Shown: piece after piece, positions 28,124 to 36,834 of the stretch | Layout of the letters: every line of letters starts with the position of its first letter | Numbering within the stretch: the stretch's first letter is position 1 | Assembly (NCBI RefSeq): GCF_000423705.1 | Contig: NZ_AUIM01000013.1 | Span: forward strand, 7,501-71,500 | Direction of reading: 5' to 3' | Origin: Stappia stellulata DSM 5886 | Lineage (GTDB): Bacteria; Pseudomonadota; Alphaproteobacteria; Rhizobiales; Stappiaceae | DNA length: 64,000 nt | Translations under genes and position numbers: made by a program | Notes under the pieces: model-generated | Seen by the model: only the letters and a program-made list of their open reading frames with translations | Told to the model about the DNA's origin: nothing | The model's database searches: none

Positions 28124-28909
28124 ATGACGTTACACACGCCGGCAGGCAGCCTCCCCCACCTCGACAGCGGCACGGCGGGCGACGGCGCGCCCGTGGTGCT
28201 CCTTCATGGCTTTGGCGGAGACGCCGCCGGCTGGTCGCTGGTGCAGGCGCCGCTTGCCGCCCATCGTCGCACGCTGGCTTTCGACCTCCCGGGGCACGGC
28301 CGCGCCCTCGACTGGCCGGAGATCGGCGGGGCGGGGATCGCGGCGCGTGCGGTACGTGCCTCGCTCGATGCGCTGGGGCTCGAGAAAGTCCACCTCGTCG
28401 GCCATTCCATGGGCGGGGCAACCGCCGTGCTCGTCGCGCTGAAGGCGCCGGAGCGGATCGCAAGCCTCACGCTGCTTGCACCAGGCGGCTTCGGGTTCGA
28501 GATCAACCATCGCCTGCTGCGCCGCTATGCGGCGGCAACGGACGCGGGCGAACTGGAGATGCTGCTGGAGCAGTTCTTCGGCTGGGAGTTCGACCTGCCG
28601 CCCTTCGTCGCCCGCCAGGCAGCGGAGGCCCGCGCCCGGCCCGGCGCGCGCGATGCGCTGGTGACCATCGTGGAGCACCTGATCGACGGAAAGACGCAAA
28701 AGGTCCTGCCGCGCGACGCGCTGGCCGGCCTGGAGGTCCCCGTCAAGATCATCTGGGGAACGCAGGATCGCGTCCTGCCCACGCGCCAGTCGCACAAGCT
28801 GCCGGGCGAGGTCGCGACCCATGTGTTCGAACGGGTCGGCCACATGCCGCATCTGGAAATCCCGGAAGCCGTCTGCCGGCTGATCCGCGAGCAGATGGCT
28901 CACGGCTAA
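28124..28909 (+). CDS. Alpha/beta fold hydrolase
   Basis: This 261-residue protein has the oxyanion motif VVLLHGFGGDAAGW, the nucleophile elbow VGHSMGG (S95), an acid in IIWGTQDRVLPTRQ and the catalytic histidine in RVGHMPHLEIPEAV. It closely resembles the hydrolase domain found in acetoin dehydrogenase E2-like proteins and related meta-cleavage-type hydrolases, but has no lipoyl domain. The substrate is not evident. The chosen start MTLHTPAGSLPHLDSG gives a normal length; upstream residues in the same frame look non-coding. It is convergent with ppa, with a shared terminator. Confidence 0.85.
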   Translation: MTLHTPAGSLPHLDSGTAGDGAPVVLLHGFGGDAAGWSLVQAPLAAHRRTLAFDLPGHGRALDWPEIGGAGIAARAVRASLDALGLEKVHLVGHSMGGATAVLVALKAPERIASLTLLAPGGFGFEINHRLLRRYAAATDAGELEMLLEQFFGWEFDLPPFVARQAAEARARPGARDALVTIVEHLIDGKTQKVLPRDALAGLEVPVKIIWGTQDRVLPTRQSHKLPGEVATHVFERVGHMPHLEIPEAVCRLIREQMAHG

Positions 28910-28930
28910 GGGGGCGAGCGTCCGCAACAA

Positions 28931-28962
28931 GAAAGGCCGGAAGCGCTGGCTTCCGGCCTTTC
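28931..28962. terminator. Bidirectional terminator between hydrolase and ppa
   Basis: The arms GAAAGGCCGGAAG and CTTCCGGCCTTTC form a perfect 13-base stem with a 6-base loop between convergent genes. The terminal AAAG/CTTT pairs provide short U tracts on both strands. Confidence 0.85.
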
Positions 28963-28991
28963 GAAATTCCGCAGTGGCGAAGCCGCGCCGC

Positions 28992-29528
28992 TCAGCCCTT
29001 GCTGGCGTTCTCGCGCTCGATCGATTCGCGAATGATGCGCTTCGCGTCTTCCGGGCCGCCGAAGCCCGCGATCTTCACCCACTTGCCGGGCTCCAGATCC
29101 TTGTAGTGCTCGAAAAAGTGCTTGATCTGCTCGATGGTGATCGCCGGCAGGTCCTCGAAGTGCAGCACGTTGTCGTAGCGCTTGGTCAGCTTGGACGAGG
29201 GAACCGCGATCAGCTTTTCGTCCATCCCGGCTTCGTCTTCCATGAACAGCACGCCAATCGGGCGGCAGTTCATGATCGCGCCCGGCACGATCGGACGCTG
29301 GTTGGCGACGATCACATCGACCGGGTCGCCGTCGCCGCACAGCGTGTGCGGCACGAAGCCGTAGTTTCCGGGGTACCGCATCGGCGTGTACAGGAAGCGG
29401 TCGACGTACATCGCGCCCGCATCCTTGTCCATTTCGTATTTGATCGGCTCGCCGCCGACGGAGACCTCAATGATCACATTGATGTCTTCGGGCGGGTTCT
29501 TGCCGATCGGCACGGCGTCGATGCGCAT
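28992..29528 (-). CDS. ppa: Inorganic pyrophosphatase
   Basis: The 178-residue family I enzyme hydrolyses pyrophosphate released by biosynthesis, pulling those reactions forward. The metal-binding signature [13 protein letters not shown] is intact, as are YGFVPHTL upstream of it and the [19 protein letters not shown]-terminus. Length matches bacterial type I Ppa. GAGGAG precedes the ATG. It lies 102 bases downstream of thpR on the same strand. Confidence 0.97.
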   Translation of the reverse strand: MRIDAVPIGKNPPEDINVIIEVSVGGEPIKYEMDKDAGAMYVDRFLYTPMRYPGNYGFVPHTLCGDGDPVDVIVANQRPIVPGAIMNCRPIGVLFMEDEAGMDEKLIAVPSSKLTKRYDNVLHFEDLPAITIEQIKHFFEHYKDLEPGKWVKIAGFGGPEDAKRIIRESIERENASKG

Positions 29529-29630
29529 GGATCAAGCTCCTCGATTGGTCGTTGGCGCGCTGTATCGCAAGCGCCACGTCCAAAGGCAAGCCGGAAATTG
29601 TGCGCTGCACCTTAAGTGCTAGGGCAGATC

Positions 29631-30224
29631 CTAACCGAAGTCGTGCCCGGCGAAGGCATCGGCATTGAAGTCGTCGCCCAGGCCGCCCGCAACCGACAAA
29701 GGGTAGGCTTCCTCCACCAGATAGGGACCGCCGCCGACGCTTGAGCGGGAGGAAAACAGCACGAAGCGCGCGGCCGTGAAGGCCGGCGCCTGGAACCCGC
29801 CGTGTTCCGACAGCCAGCGCGCGACGTCCTGGTTGGTTGCGCTCCGGCACCGCGCCAGCGTCACATGCGGGATGTACTTGCGCCGCTCCGCCGGCAGGCG
29901 CAGCCGTTGCAGGATACGCTCCTGCTCCCCCTGAAGCTCCATCAGCGCCCGGTTCGGTTCGACCCGCGCCCAGACCGCATGCGGCTTGCCGTTGCCGAAG
30001 GAGCCGAGGCCATTGACACGGATCTCGACGGCATCGCGGCGAATGCGCGCCAGCGCATCGGCAATCTCGTCGGCGGTCGGATCGTCGACATCGCCGATGA
30101 AGCGCAGGGTGATGTGGTAATTTTCGGGATCGATCCAGCGGGCGCCGCGCAGGCCGCCGCGTAGCAGGGAGAGCATGAGACCCGTCTGGGCGGAAATCTC
30201 AAGCCCGGTGAACAGTCGAGGCAT
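29631..30224 (-). CDS. thpR: RNA 2',3'-cyclic phosphodiesterase ThpR
   Basis: This 197-residue protein is a 2H phosphoesterase with both HxT/S motifs, HITL (H37) and HVTL (H120), about 83 residues apart as expected. The family opens 2',3'-cyclic phosphate ends of RNA and ligates tRNA halves in vitro. It begins MPRLFTGLEISAQTG, the usual ThpR N-terminus (FxGLxL). It sits upstream of ppa. Confidence 0.92.
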   Translation of the reverse strand: MPRLFTGLEISAQTGLMLSLLRGGLRGARWIDPENYHITLRFIGDVDDPTADEIADALARIRRDAVEIRVNGLGSFGNGKPHAVWARVEPNRALMELQGEQERILQRLRLPAERRKYIPHVTLARCRSATNQDVARWLSEHGGFQAPAFTAARFVLFSSRSSVGGGPYLVEEAYPLSVAGGLGDDFNADAFAGHDFG

Positions 30225-30401
30225 GGCATCCCCTCCTCTGTCGCCGATGTCCTATCACGACAGGGAAACGCCCCGCTCCGCAACCAAAAAAGAAAACCCG
30301 AAAAAGATCAGTCCCGTGAGGGCGGCGCACCATGAACGAAAAACGGGCGAAGACCGTTTCCGGCCCCCGCCCGCGCCTGTCGAATCGCGCTCGCCCCGCT
30401 C

Positions 30402-31454
30402 TCAGGGGCAGGGCGAGCCGTGCCGCTGGAAGATCGCGGTGATCTTCTTCTCGATCTCCGGCGTGATCGTCACCTCCAGCGCGCCGAGATCGTGTTCCAG
30501 CTGCGCCAGCGAGGTCGCGCCCAGGATCACCGAGGTCATGAAGCTGCGCGAGCGTGCGAAGGCGATCGCCAGTTGCGACGGCGCAATGCCCAGCTCCGCG
30601 GCAAGATCGAGATAGGCGTTGATCGCCGCTTCCGCGCCCGGCCTCTCGTAGCGACCGAGACGGTTGAACAGCGTCTTGCGCGCACCCGCCGGCAGCGCGC
30701 CGTCGCGGTACTTGCCGGTGAGATAGCCCTGCGCCAGCGTCGAATAGGCGAGCAGGCCGACGTCCTCGCGCAAGGCGATTTCGGCAAGGCCGGTCTCAAA
30801 GGTCCGGTTCACCAGCGAATAGGCGTTCTGGATCGAGACCACGCGCGGCAGGCCGAGGCGTTCCGCGGTCGCGAGCCAGGTCATCGTGCCCCAGGCGCTT
30901 TCGTTGGACAGGCCGATGTGGCGGATCTTGCCGGCCTTGACCTGATCGGCAAGCGCCGACAGCGTCTCCTCGATCGCGACCTCGTCGGCCCTCGGTTCGG
31001 GGGCCTGCCAGATCGTCGGGTTGGAGCCGAAGCACGTGACGGCGCGATCCGGCCAATGGAGCTGATAGACGTCGATATAGTCGGTCTGAAGGCGCTTGAG
31101 GTTCTTGTCGACCGCCTCCTCGACATGGGCGCGGCTCAGATTGGCCTTCACGCCGCCATCGCGAAACCAGGTGTTGTCGCTGCGTCCGACCATCTTGGTC
31201 GCGAGCACGATTCTATCGCGGTTGCCCCGTGCCTTGATCCAGCTGCCGACGATCTCCTCGGTCCGCCCTTGCGTGTCGGCCCGGGGCGGGATCGGATAGA
31301 GCTCGGCGGCGTCGAAAAGATTGACGCCATGGTCCAGCGCCATGTCCATCTGGGCATGACCTTCGGCTTCCGTGTTCTGCTCGCCGAAGGTCATGGTTCC
31401 CAGCGACAGGCAGGAAACATGAACGTCCGTGCGTCCGAGACGACGCTTTTCCAT
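30402..31454 (-). CDS. Aldo/keto reductase (Tas-like)
   Basis: This 350-residue NADPH-dependent oxidoreductase has the TIM-barrel aldo/keto reductase tetrad visible as D48 and Y53 (FDAAELYP), a lysine in VLATKMVG and a histidine in YQLHWPDR. The overall pattern, including MRKLGRT-like N-terminus, the ELYPIPPRADTQGRTEEIVGSW loop and GLSNESAWGTM, matches the Tas group. Physiological substrate is unknown. An AAGAAAG sequence lies just before the ATG. It stands alone between thpR and the divergent esterase/ABC unit. Confidence 0.93.
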   Translation of the reverse strand: MEKRRLGRTDVHVSCLSLGTMTFGEQNTEAEGHAQMDMALDHGVNLFDAAELYPIPPRADTQGRTEEIVGSWIKARGNRDRIVLATKMVGRSDNTWFRDGGVKANLSRAHVEEAVDKNLKRLQTDYIDVYQLHWPDRAVTCFGSNPTIWQAPEPRADEVAIEETLSALADQVKAGKIRHIGLSNESAWGTMTWLATAERLGLPRVVSIQNAYSLVNRTFETGLAEIALREDVGLLAYSTLAQGYLTGKYRDGALPAGARKTLFNRLGRYERPGAEAAINAYLDLAAELGIAPSQLAIAFARSRSFMTSVILGATSLAQLEHDLGALEVTITPEIEKKITAIFQRHGSPCP

Positions 31455-31578
31455 GCGGTTTCTTTCTTCTTGAAGGGTCGGAGACGACAGGATCTCGGAC
31501 GGATGGATCGATAAGCGATGGAAACTTGGCGCAAGCCAGGCGCCGCGGTCAACCTGTCGGCTTGCGGAAACCCGGCTG

Positions 31579-32253
31579 TCACCGGCTGCCGGCGCGGGCC
31601 CGCTCGATCAGCGCCTCGACATCGGGCAGGATGCCTTCCACGATCAGCGCCACGCCCTTTTGGGTTGGATGCATCCCGTCCGGCAGAACGGTTTCGCGCG
31701 ACACCGGCACCCCTTCCAGGAAATAGGGATAAAGCAGCGCCCCGTGCTTCTCCGCCACCTCGGGAAAGATCGCATCGAACGCCGCCGCATAGTCCTCGCC
31801 CATGTTGCGCGGGGCGCGCATGCCGGCGACAAGCACCGGCAGGCCGCGTTCGTCGAGCCTTGCAACGATCGCATCGATGTTTTCGCGCACGGAAGCAACC
31901 GGCACGCCGCGCAGCGCGTCGTTGGCACCGAGTTCCACGATCACCGCGTCCGCCGCCTCCCCGACCGACCAGTCGAGCCGGGCGAGGCCGCCGGAACTCG
32001 TGTCACCCGACACGCCGGCATTGACCACCTCGACGTTGTGCCCGCGCGCCTTCAGCGCCGCTTCCAGCTGCACGGGAAACGCGGCCTCCGGCGCCAGCTG
32101 GTAGCCGGCCGTGAGGCTGTCGCCGAGCGCGACGATCTTCACCGGATCGCTCCCGGCACGGGCCACGCCGCAGGCGAAAGCGAGAATGACAAGGGCGCGC
32201 AAAACTGTATCAAATCGTATCACCTGGACTGATCCTCTGGACGTCGTCTTCAT
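31579..32253 (-). CDS. Exported SGNH/GDSL arylesterase (TesA-like)
   Basis: This 224-residue protein has a signal peptide (VLRALVILAFACGVARAG) and the four SGNH blocks: GDSLTAGYQL (S46), a glycine in NAGVSGDTSSGG, GANDALRG and the Asp/His block DGMHPTQKG. It closely resembles TesA, a periplasmic multifunctional thioesterase/lysophospholipase/arylesterase. It is divergent from a YbbA/YbbP-like ABC transporter, the same arrangement as tesA-ybbA-ybbP in Escherichia coli. The ATG at 32253 is the first good start; internal GTG codons are possible alternatives. Confidence 0.9.
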   Translation of the reverse strand: MKTTSRGSVQVIRFDTVLRALVILAFACGVARAGSDPVKIVALGDSLTAGYQLAPEAAFPVQLEAALKARGHNVEVVNAGVSGDTSSGGLARLDWSVGEAADAVIVELGANDALRGVPVASVRENIDAIVARLDERGLPVLVAGMRAPRNMGEDYAAAFDAIFPEVAEKHGALLYPYFLEGVPVSRETVLPDGMHPTQKGVALIVEGILPDVEALIERARAGSR

Positions 32254-32352
32254 AGGGTCCCATATCGGACAGATCGATCCGACCGCAATCCGGAGCGCGA
32301 GTGCCTCCGGTCCGCCCCGTTTTCCATCGTCCCGCCGTATATAGGGTAGTGC

Positions 32353-33072
32353 ATGACCGACCGACCAGACCCGGCTCCGCTGATTTCGCTCAAGGACGTT
32401 CATCTCAGCCTGGGTCACGATGCCGGCCGGGTCCACATCCTGAAAGGCGTGGGACTCGACATAGCCGCCGGCGAGACGGTCGGCATCGTCGGGCCGTCGG
32501 GGTCGGGCAAGTCGACGCTCTTGATGGTCATGGCCGGACTGGAGCGCGCCGACAGTGGCAGCGTCGTGGTCGGCGACGCCGATCTCACCCGCCTGTCGGA
32601 GGACGACCTTGCCCGCTTTCGCGGCCGCTCCATCGGCATTGTGTTTCAGTCGTTTCACCTGATCCCCAACATGACGGCGCTGGAAAATGTCGCCGTTCCG
32701 CTGGAACTCGCCGGGCATGCCAATGCCTTCGAAGCGGCACGCGCCGAGCTTGCCGCCGTCGGGCTTGGCGGGCGTGTCGACCACTATCCGGCGCAGATGT
32801 CGGGCGGCGAGCAGCAGCGCGTGGCGATTGCCCGCGCGCTGGTGACGCGCCCGCCGTTGCTCCTGGCGGATGAACCGACCGGCAACCTGGATGAAAAGAC
32901 CGGCGCGCAGATCGTCGAGCTGATGTTCCAGGCCACCCGCGAGCGCGGCATGACGCTGGTTCTGGTGACCCATGACGCAGCCCTGGCAAAGCGCTGCGAC
33001 ACCGCGATCCGCGTGCGCTCCGGCCATATCGAGACAGTCGACGCTCCCGTCGCCGCCGTGCGGGAGGCCTGA
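32353..33072 (+). CDS. ABC transporter ATP-binding protein (YbbA/LolD-like)
   Basis: This 239-residue ATPase has Walker A GPSGSGKS (47-54), the Q-loop VFQSFHLIPNMTALENV, the signature MSGGEQQRVAIARAL, Walker B LLLADEPTGNLD and the H-loop VTHD. The sequence type (MacB/LolD/YbbA) pairs with FtsX-like permeases, and the next gene is such a permease starting three bases after its stop. With the divergent TesA-like esterase this matches the YbbAP system, whose role is thought to be export or extraction of hydrophobic compounds; the cargo is unknown. Confidence 0.92.
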   Translation: MTDRPDPAPLISLKDVHLSLGHDAGRVHILKGVGLDIAAGETVGIVGPSGSGKSTLLMVMAGLERADSGSVVVGDADLTRLSEDDLARFRGRSIGIVFQSFHLIPNMTALENVAVPLELAGHANAFEAARAELAAVGLGGRVDHYPAQMSGGEQQRVAIARALVTRPPLLLADEPTGNLDEKTGAQIVELMFQATRERGMTLVLVTHDAALAKRCDTAIRVRSGHIETVDAPVAAVREA

Positions 33073-33075
33073 TCC

Positions 33076-35658
33076 ATGACGGCTTTCGTCGCCGGGCAGG
33101 CCTCCGCCTCCCGACCCGGCCTTGCGCTGGCGTTTCGCTTTGCGCTGCGCGAGATGCGCGGCGGGCTGAAGGGCTTCTACATCTTCATCGCCTGCATCGC
33201 GCTCGGCGTTGCCGCCATTTCCGGCGTCACCTCCGTCTCGCGCTCTCTTGTCGAAGGCATCGCCGCGGAAGGCACGACGATCCTCGGCGGCGACCTGTCC
33301 TTCCGCCTGATCCACCGGCAGGCCACGCCGGAGGAATACGCCTTTATCGAGAGCCTGGGCGCGGTCTCGCGGATTTCCACGCTGCGCGCCATGGCGCGGG
33401 CGCCGGGCGAAGATGGCACGACCGGCGAACAAACGCTGGTCGAGGTCAAGGGCGTCGACGACGCCTACCCGCTCTTCGGCGAAATGAGCCTCGCCGCCGG
33501 CGGATCGCTGGACGCAGCGCTTGCACCGCAGGGCGAAACCTTCGGCGCGGCGGTCGAACCGGAGCTGCTGGTACGTCTCGGCCTGTCGGTCGGCGACAGC
33601 TTCACCCTCGGCCGCGCCACGCTCACGGTCTCCGACACCATCGAGGTCGAGCCGGACCGCCTCAGCGACGGGCTGAACTTCGGCCCCCGGGTGATCGTCG
33701 CCAATGCCGCCATCGAGGCCAGCGGCCTGATCCAGCCGGGAAGCCTCGTGCGTCAGCACTACCGGGTCCGCCTCGACACGCCCGAGCGGCTCGACGCCAT
33801 CGTCGAGGAGGCCGAGGACGCCTTTCCGGAAGCCGGCTGGCGCATTCGCTCGCGCGCCGATGCAGCCCCCGGCCTCCAGCGCAACATCGGCCGTCTGGCC
33901 CAGTTCCTCAGCCTTGTCGGCATGACCGCGCTGCTCGTCGGCGGCGTTGGCGTCGCCAATGCGGTGCGCTCCTTCCTCGATGCCAAGCGCCCGGTGATCG
34001 CCACCTTCCGTTGTGTCGGCGCCGACGGCGGCTTCGTGTTTCGCGTCTATCTGATCCAGATCCTGATGCTGACCGGCCTCGGCATCGCCTGCGGCCTCGT
34101 TCTCGGCGCCGCGATCCCCTTCGCGACCCAAGGGTTTCTCGCGACCATCCTGCCGGTCCAGGCGATCGCCTCCATCTATCCCGCCGAACTCGGCCTTGGC
34201 GTCCTCTACGGCGCGCTGACGGCGCTCGCCTTCGCGCTCTGGCCGCTGGGGCGCGCGCATGACGTGCCGCCGCGCCTGCTCTTCCGCGACGACGTCAGCA
34301 CGCGCCACCGCTGGCCGCGCAAGCGCTACATCGTCGGCACGGCGCTTGCGGTCACCGTGCTCGCCGCGCTCGCCATCTGGCTGTCGGGCGACACGCGCAT
34401 CTCGCTGGTCTACGTCGGCGCGACGGCGGCCGTCTTCCTGCTGCTGTCGCTGATCGCACGCGCCATCATGGCGGGTGCGCGCCGTTTGCCGTGTCCGCGC
34501 GGCGCGGAACTCAGGCTCGCACTCGGCAACATCCACCGCCCCGGCGCCCTCACTCCGTCCGTGGTGCTGTCGCTCGGCCTCGGCCTGTCGCTTCTGGTGA
34601 CGCTGGCGCTGATCGACGGCAACCTGCGCCGCGAGCTTGGCGCGACCATCGCCCGCGAGGCGCCGAGCTTCTTCTTTCTCGATGTGCAGAACAGCGAGCG
34701 CGACGCCTTCGACGCGCTGCTTTCGAGCGAAGCGCCAACGGCCACGATCGACGGCGCACCGATGCTGCGCGGGCGGATCGCCGCCATCAACGATGTGCCG
34801 AGCTCGGAGATCGAGACCCCGCAGGGCGGTGGCTGGGCGCTGCGCGGCGACCGCGGCATCACCTACGCGGCAGAAAAGCCCGACAACACGACGCTGACGG
34901 ACGGCGAATGGTGGGCGGCCGACCACACGGGCACGAACCTCGTCTCCTTCGAAAGCGAAGTGGCCGGCGAGCTTGGCCTGAAGCTCGGCGACACGGTGAC
35001 GGTCAATGTGCTTGGCCGCAACATCACGGCGGAAATCGCCAATTTCCGGCGCGTCGACTGGGAATCGCTCTCGATCAACTTCGTCATGGTGTTTTCCCCC
35101 AACACCTTCGCCGGCGCACCGCACACCCACCTGCGCACGCTGACCTATCCCGACGGCGGCACGCGCGCGGAAGAACTTGCGCTCCTGAAGACGGTCGCGA
35201 ATGCGTTCCCGACGGTGACCTCCATCCGGGTGAAGGACGCAATCGCGCAGGTGAACGCGCTGGTGGAACAGCTCGCCTGGGCAATCCGCGCCGCCGCCTC
35301 CGTCACGCTGGTTTCCTCCGTGCTGGTCCTGGGTGGGGCGCTGGCGGCCGGGCACCGGCACAGGGTCTACGATTCGGTGATCCTCAAGACGCTGGGGGCA
35401 ACCCGGATGCGCCTGATCGCAAGCTTCGTGATCGAGTACGCGGCCCTCGGGCTGGTGACCGCGACCTTCGCCGTCATCGCCGGCGCGCTCGCCGCGTCCT
35501 TCGTGCTGGTGCAAGTGATGGACAGCGCCTTCACCTTCCTGCCGGCGACAGCGATCGGCGCGGCGATTGCCGCCCTCGTGCTCACCGTCGGCTTCGGGCT
35601 GATCGGCACCTGGCGGGTGCTCGGCCGCAAGCCGGCCCCGGTCCTGCGCAACCTCTAG
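33076..35658 (+). CDS. FtsX-like ABC transporter permease (YbbP-like)
   Basis: This 860-residue membrane protein has an N-terminal transmembrane helix (FYIFIACIALGVAAISGV), a large periplasmic domain, and two sets of FtsX-type transmembrane helices (FLSLVGMTALLVGGVGVANAV with FRCVGADGGFVFRVYLIQIL, and the C-terminal set with VILKTLGATRMRLIASFVIEY). This double-FtsX layout of about 800-850 residues is that of YbbP. It works with the ATPase encoded three bases upstream. The gene is followed by a long perfect inverted repeat at 35664-35707. Confidence 0.92.
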   Translation: MTAFVAGQASASRPGLALAFRFALREMRGGLKGFYIFIACIALGVAAISGVTSVSRSLVEGIAAEGTTILGGDLSFRLIHRQATPEEYAFIESLGAVSRISTLRAMARAPGEDGTTGEQTLVEVKGVDDAYPLFGEMSLAAGGSLDAALAPQGETFGAAVEPELLVRLGLSVGDSFTLGRATLTVSDTIEVEPDRLSDGLNFGPRVIVANAAIEASGLIQPGSLVRQHYRVRLDTPERLDAIVEEAEDAFPEAGWRIRSRADAAPGLQRNIGRLAQFLSLVGMTALLVGGVGVANAVRSFLDAKRPVIATFRCVGADGGFVFRVYLIQILMLTGLGIACGLVLGAAIPFATQGFLATILPVQAIASIYPAELGLGVLYGALTALAFALWPLGRAHDVPPRLLFRDDVSTRHRWPRKRYIVGTALAVTVLAALAIWLSGDTRISLVYVGATAAVFLLLSLIARAIMAGARRLPCPRGAELRLALGNIHRPGALTPSVVLSLGLGLSLLVTLALIDGNLRRELGATIAREAPSFFFLDVQNSERDAFDALLSSEAPTATIDGAPMLRGRIAAINDVPSSEIETPQGGGWALRGDRGITYAAEKPDNTTLTDGEWWAADHTGTNLVSFESEVAGELGLKLGDTVTVNVLGRNITAEIANFRRVDWESLSINFVMVFSPNTFAGAPHTHLRTLTYPDGGTRAEELALLKTVANAFPTVTSIRVKDAIAQVNALVEQLAWAIRAAASVTLVSSVLVLGGALAAGHRHRVYDSVILKTLGATRMRLIASFVIEYAALGLVTATFAVIAGALAASFVLVQVMDSAFTFLPATAIGAAIAALVLTVGFGLIGTWRVLGRKPAPVLRNL

Positions 35659-35663
35659 GACAG

Positions 35664-35707
35664 GCAATCGTACAGGTCATCCACATGTCGATGACCTGTA
35701 CGATTGC
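35664..35707. repeat. Perfect 18-bp inverted repeat, possible terminator of the ABC operon
   Basis: GCAATCGTACAGGTCATC (35664-35681) and its exact complement (35690-35707) surround an 8-base loop, starting six bases after the permease stop codon. The stem is long and of moderate GC, and the only T run (TTTTT) lies about 12 bases beyond it. It could be an atypical terminator or an mRNA 3'-end stabilising hairpin; a protein-binding role cannot be excluded. Confidence 0.7.
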
Positions 35708-35808
35708 TGCGGGGGTGCCTTTTTGTCCGCCGAACGATATTCTCCGAAAATCCGCGTGAGGGCACCAGCGCCCCGCCACCCAGGACACGTATCCGGAGAC
35801 ACGTTTTC

Positions 35809-36570
35809 ATGACCCTTCTCAACCTCAGGAGCGCCGCGCTGGCGCTTGCGATCGGCTCGGCTGCCCTGACCGGCATGACCAGCCCGAGCGCAGCGGAATC
35901 GCCCTTCCACACCGGCGTGTGGCAGGTCAACGAACCGACCGGACCGCGCGGTCTGGTGGTCAGCGACTGGCTGGTGTTCGAAAACGGCCTGCCCGCGATC
36001 TGGCTGTACCGCAAGGCCGGCACGAACGATCTCAACCAGTTCGACTTCCTGACCCGCCGCATCGGACAGGCGACCTACGATCCGGTCCAGATCCGCGTCT
36101 ATCGCACCGGCGAACACGAGATGAAGTTCACCACCTTCACCAAGGGCGCGGAGCCGGTGGAACACCCCTCCAAGCGCCTGTCGATCCCCAACTACAAGAA
36201 CTCCTGCCTTTCGGTGGAAAACAAGGGCGAGCGCCTGTTCGGCCGCTGGACCGGCACCAAGGCGGCCTCCTTCAAGTCGCTGCGCCTGTCGAAATCCAAG
36301 ATGACCATCGACGGCACGACCCGCAACGTGGAGGTGACACCCGTGCGCGTCGGTCGTCTCGGCATCGTCGAGAACGGCCAGCCGGTTGCCTTCCTGACGG
36401 ACGGCGGCGGCGACTATGCCGTCCTTCAGTGGTTCAAGCCCGGCGTCACGGCGGAGACCATGGTCGACCCCAAGAAGGAGATCCTGGACTTCGCCCGCGA
36501 GGAAATCGTGCGCTGGCCGGGCGGCACCTGCGACCGGCAGATCGCATCGCGCCTCAAGGCGATGAAGTGA
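35809..36570 (+). CDS. Exported protein of unknown function
   Basis: I do not recognise this 253-residue protein. It has a clear signal peptide (SAALALAIGSAALTGMTSPSAAE, cleavage near residue 27) and so should be periplasmic or secreted. The mature part is polar, with aromatic-rich beta-like stretches (TGVWQVNEPTGPRGLVVSDWLVFENGLPAIWLYRKAG) and two cysteines, one central and one near the C-terminus in GGTCDRQIAS, which could form a disulfide. The ATG at 35809 has GGAG upstream at slightly long spacing. It is monocistronic, with a hairpin terminator after it. Confidence 0.75.
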   Translation: MTLLNLRSAALALAIGSAALTGMTSPSAAESPFHTGVWQVNEPTGPRGLVVSDWLVFENGLPAIWLYRKAGTNDLNQFDFLTRRIGQATYDPVQIRVYRTGEHEMKFTTFTKGAEPVEHPSKRLSIPNYKNSCLSVENKGERLFGRWTGTKAASFKSLRLSKSKMTIDGTTRNVEVTPVRVGRLGIVENGQPVAFLTDGGGDYAVLQWFKPGVTAETMVDPKKEILDFAREEIVRWPGGTCDRQIASRLKAMK

Positions 36571-36582
36571 CAATCGGGCGAG

Positions 36583-36608
36583 CGGGTCGCGTTTGCGACC
36601 CGTTTACC
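36583..36608 (+). terminator. Hairpin terminator after the exported unknown protein
   Basis: CGGGTCGC and GCGACCCG form an 8-base stem with loop GTTT (36583-36602), followed by TTTACC. It lies 12 bases after the stop codon at 36570. Confidence 0.65.
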
Positions 36609-36655
36609 CTTTGTCGTTCATGACAGATCGGTAATGTGTTTTGGTTCGATTGCAC

Positions 36656-36684
36656 CTTGTTCGCGCGTTCGCCAACGCCCATAT
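36656..36684 (+). promoter_or_regulatory. Candidate heat-shock (RpoH) promoter of the BI-1 gene
   Basis: CTTG (36656-36659), an 18-base spacer and CCCATAT (36678-36684) resemble the sigma-32 consensus (CTTG ... CCCATNT). It lies about 150 bases before the start at 36835 in an otherwise gene-free interval. Support is motif only. Confidence 0.4.
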
Positions 36685-36834
36685 TCACTGAGACTTGTAC
36701 GTAATCCGCCGTGTTTGGTGCGATTTTGGCGGGAAATCTGAGCCCGCGCGGGACAGGACAGTGATGTTTTCAAGGGGCACTCGCCCGCCGACGCGACGTC
36801 GCGGACGGTTCACGAGAGGATGGAGAGGATTTCG

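Noticed and set aside
31579-35667. Very long minus-strand frame of over 1300 codons opposite the ABC transporter genes
   Set aside because: Only its last 224 codons are a real gene (the TesA-like esterase). The rest is an antisense shadow of the GC-rich YbbA/YbbP-like genes with no family resemblance.
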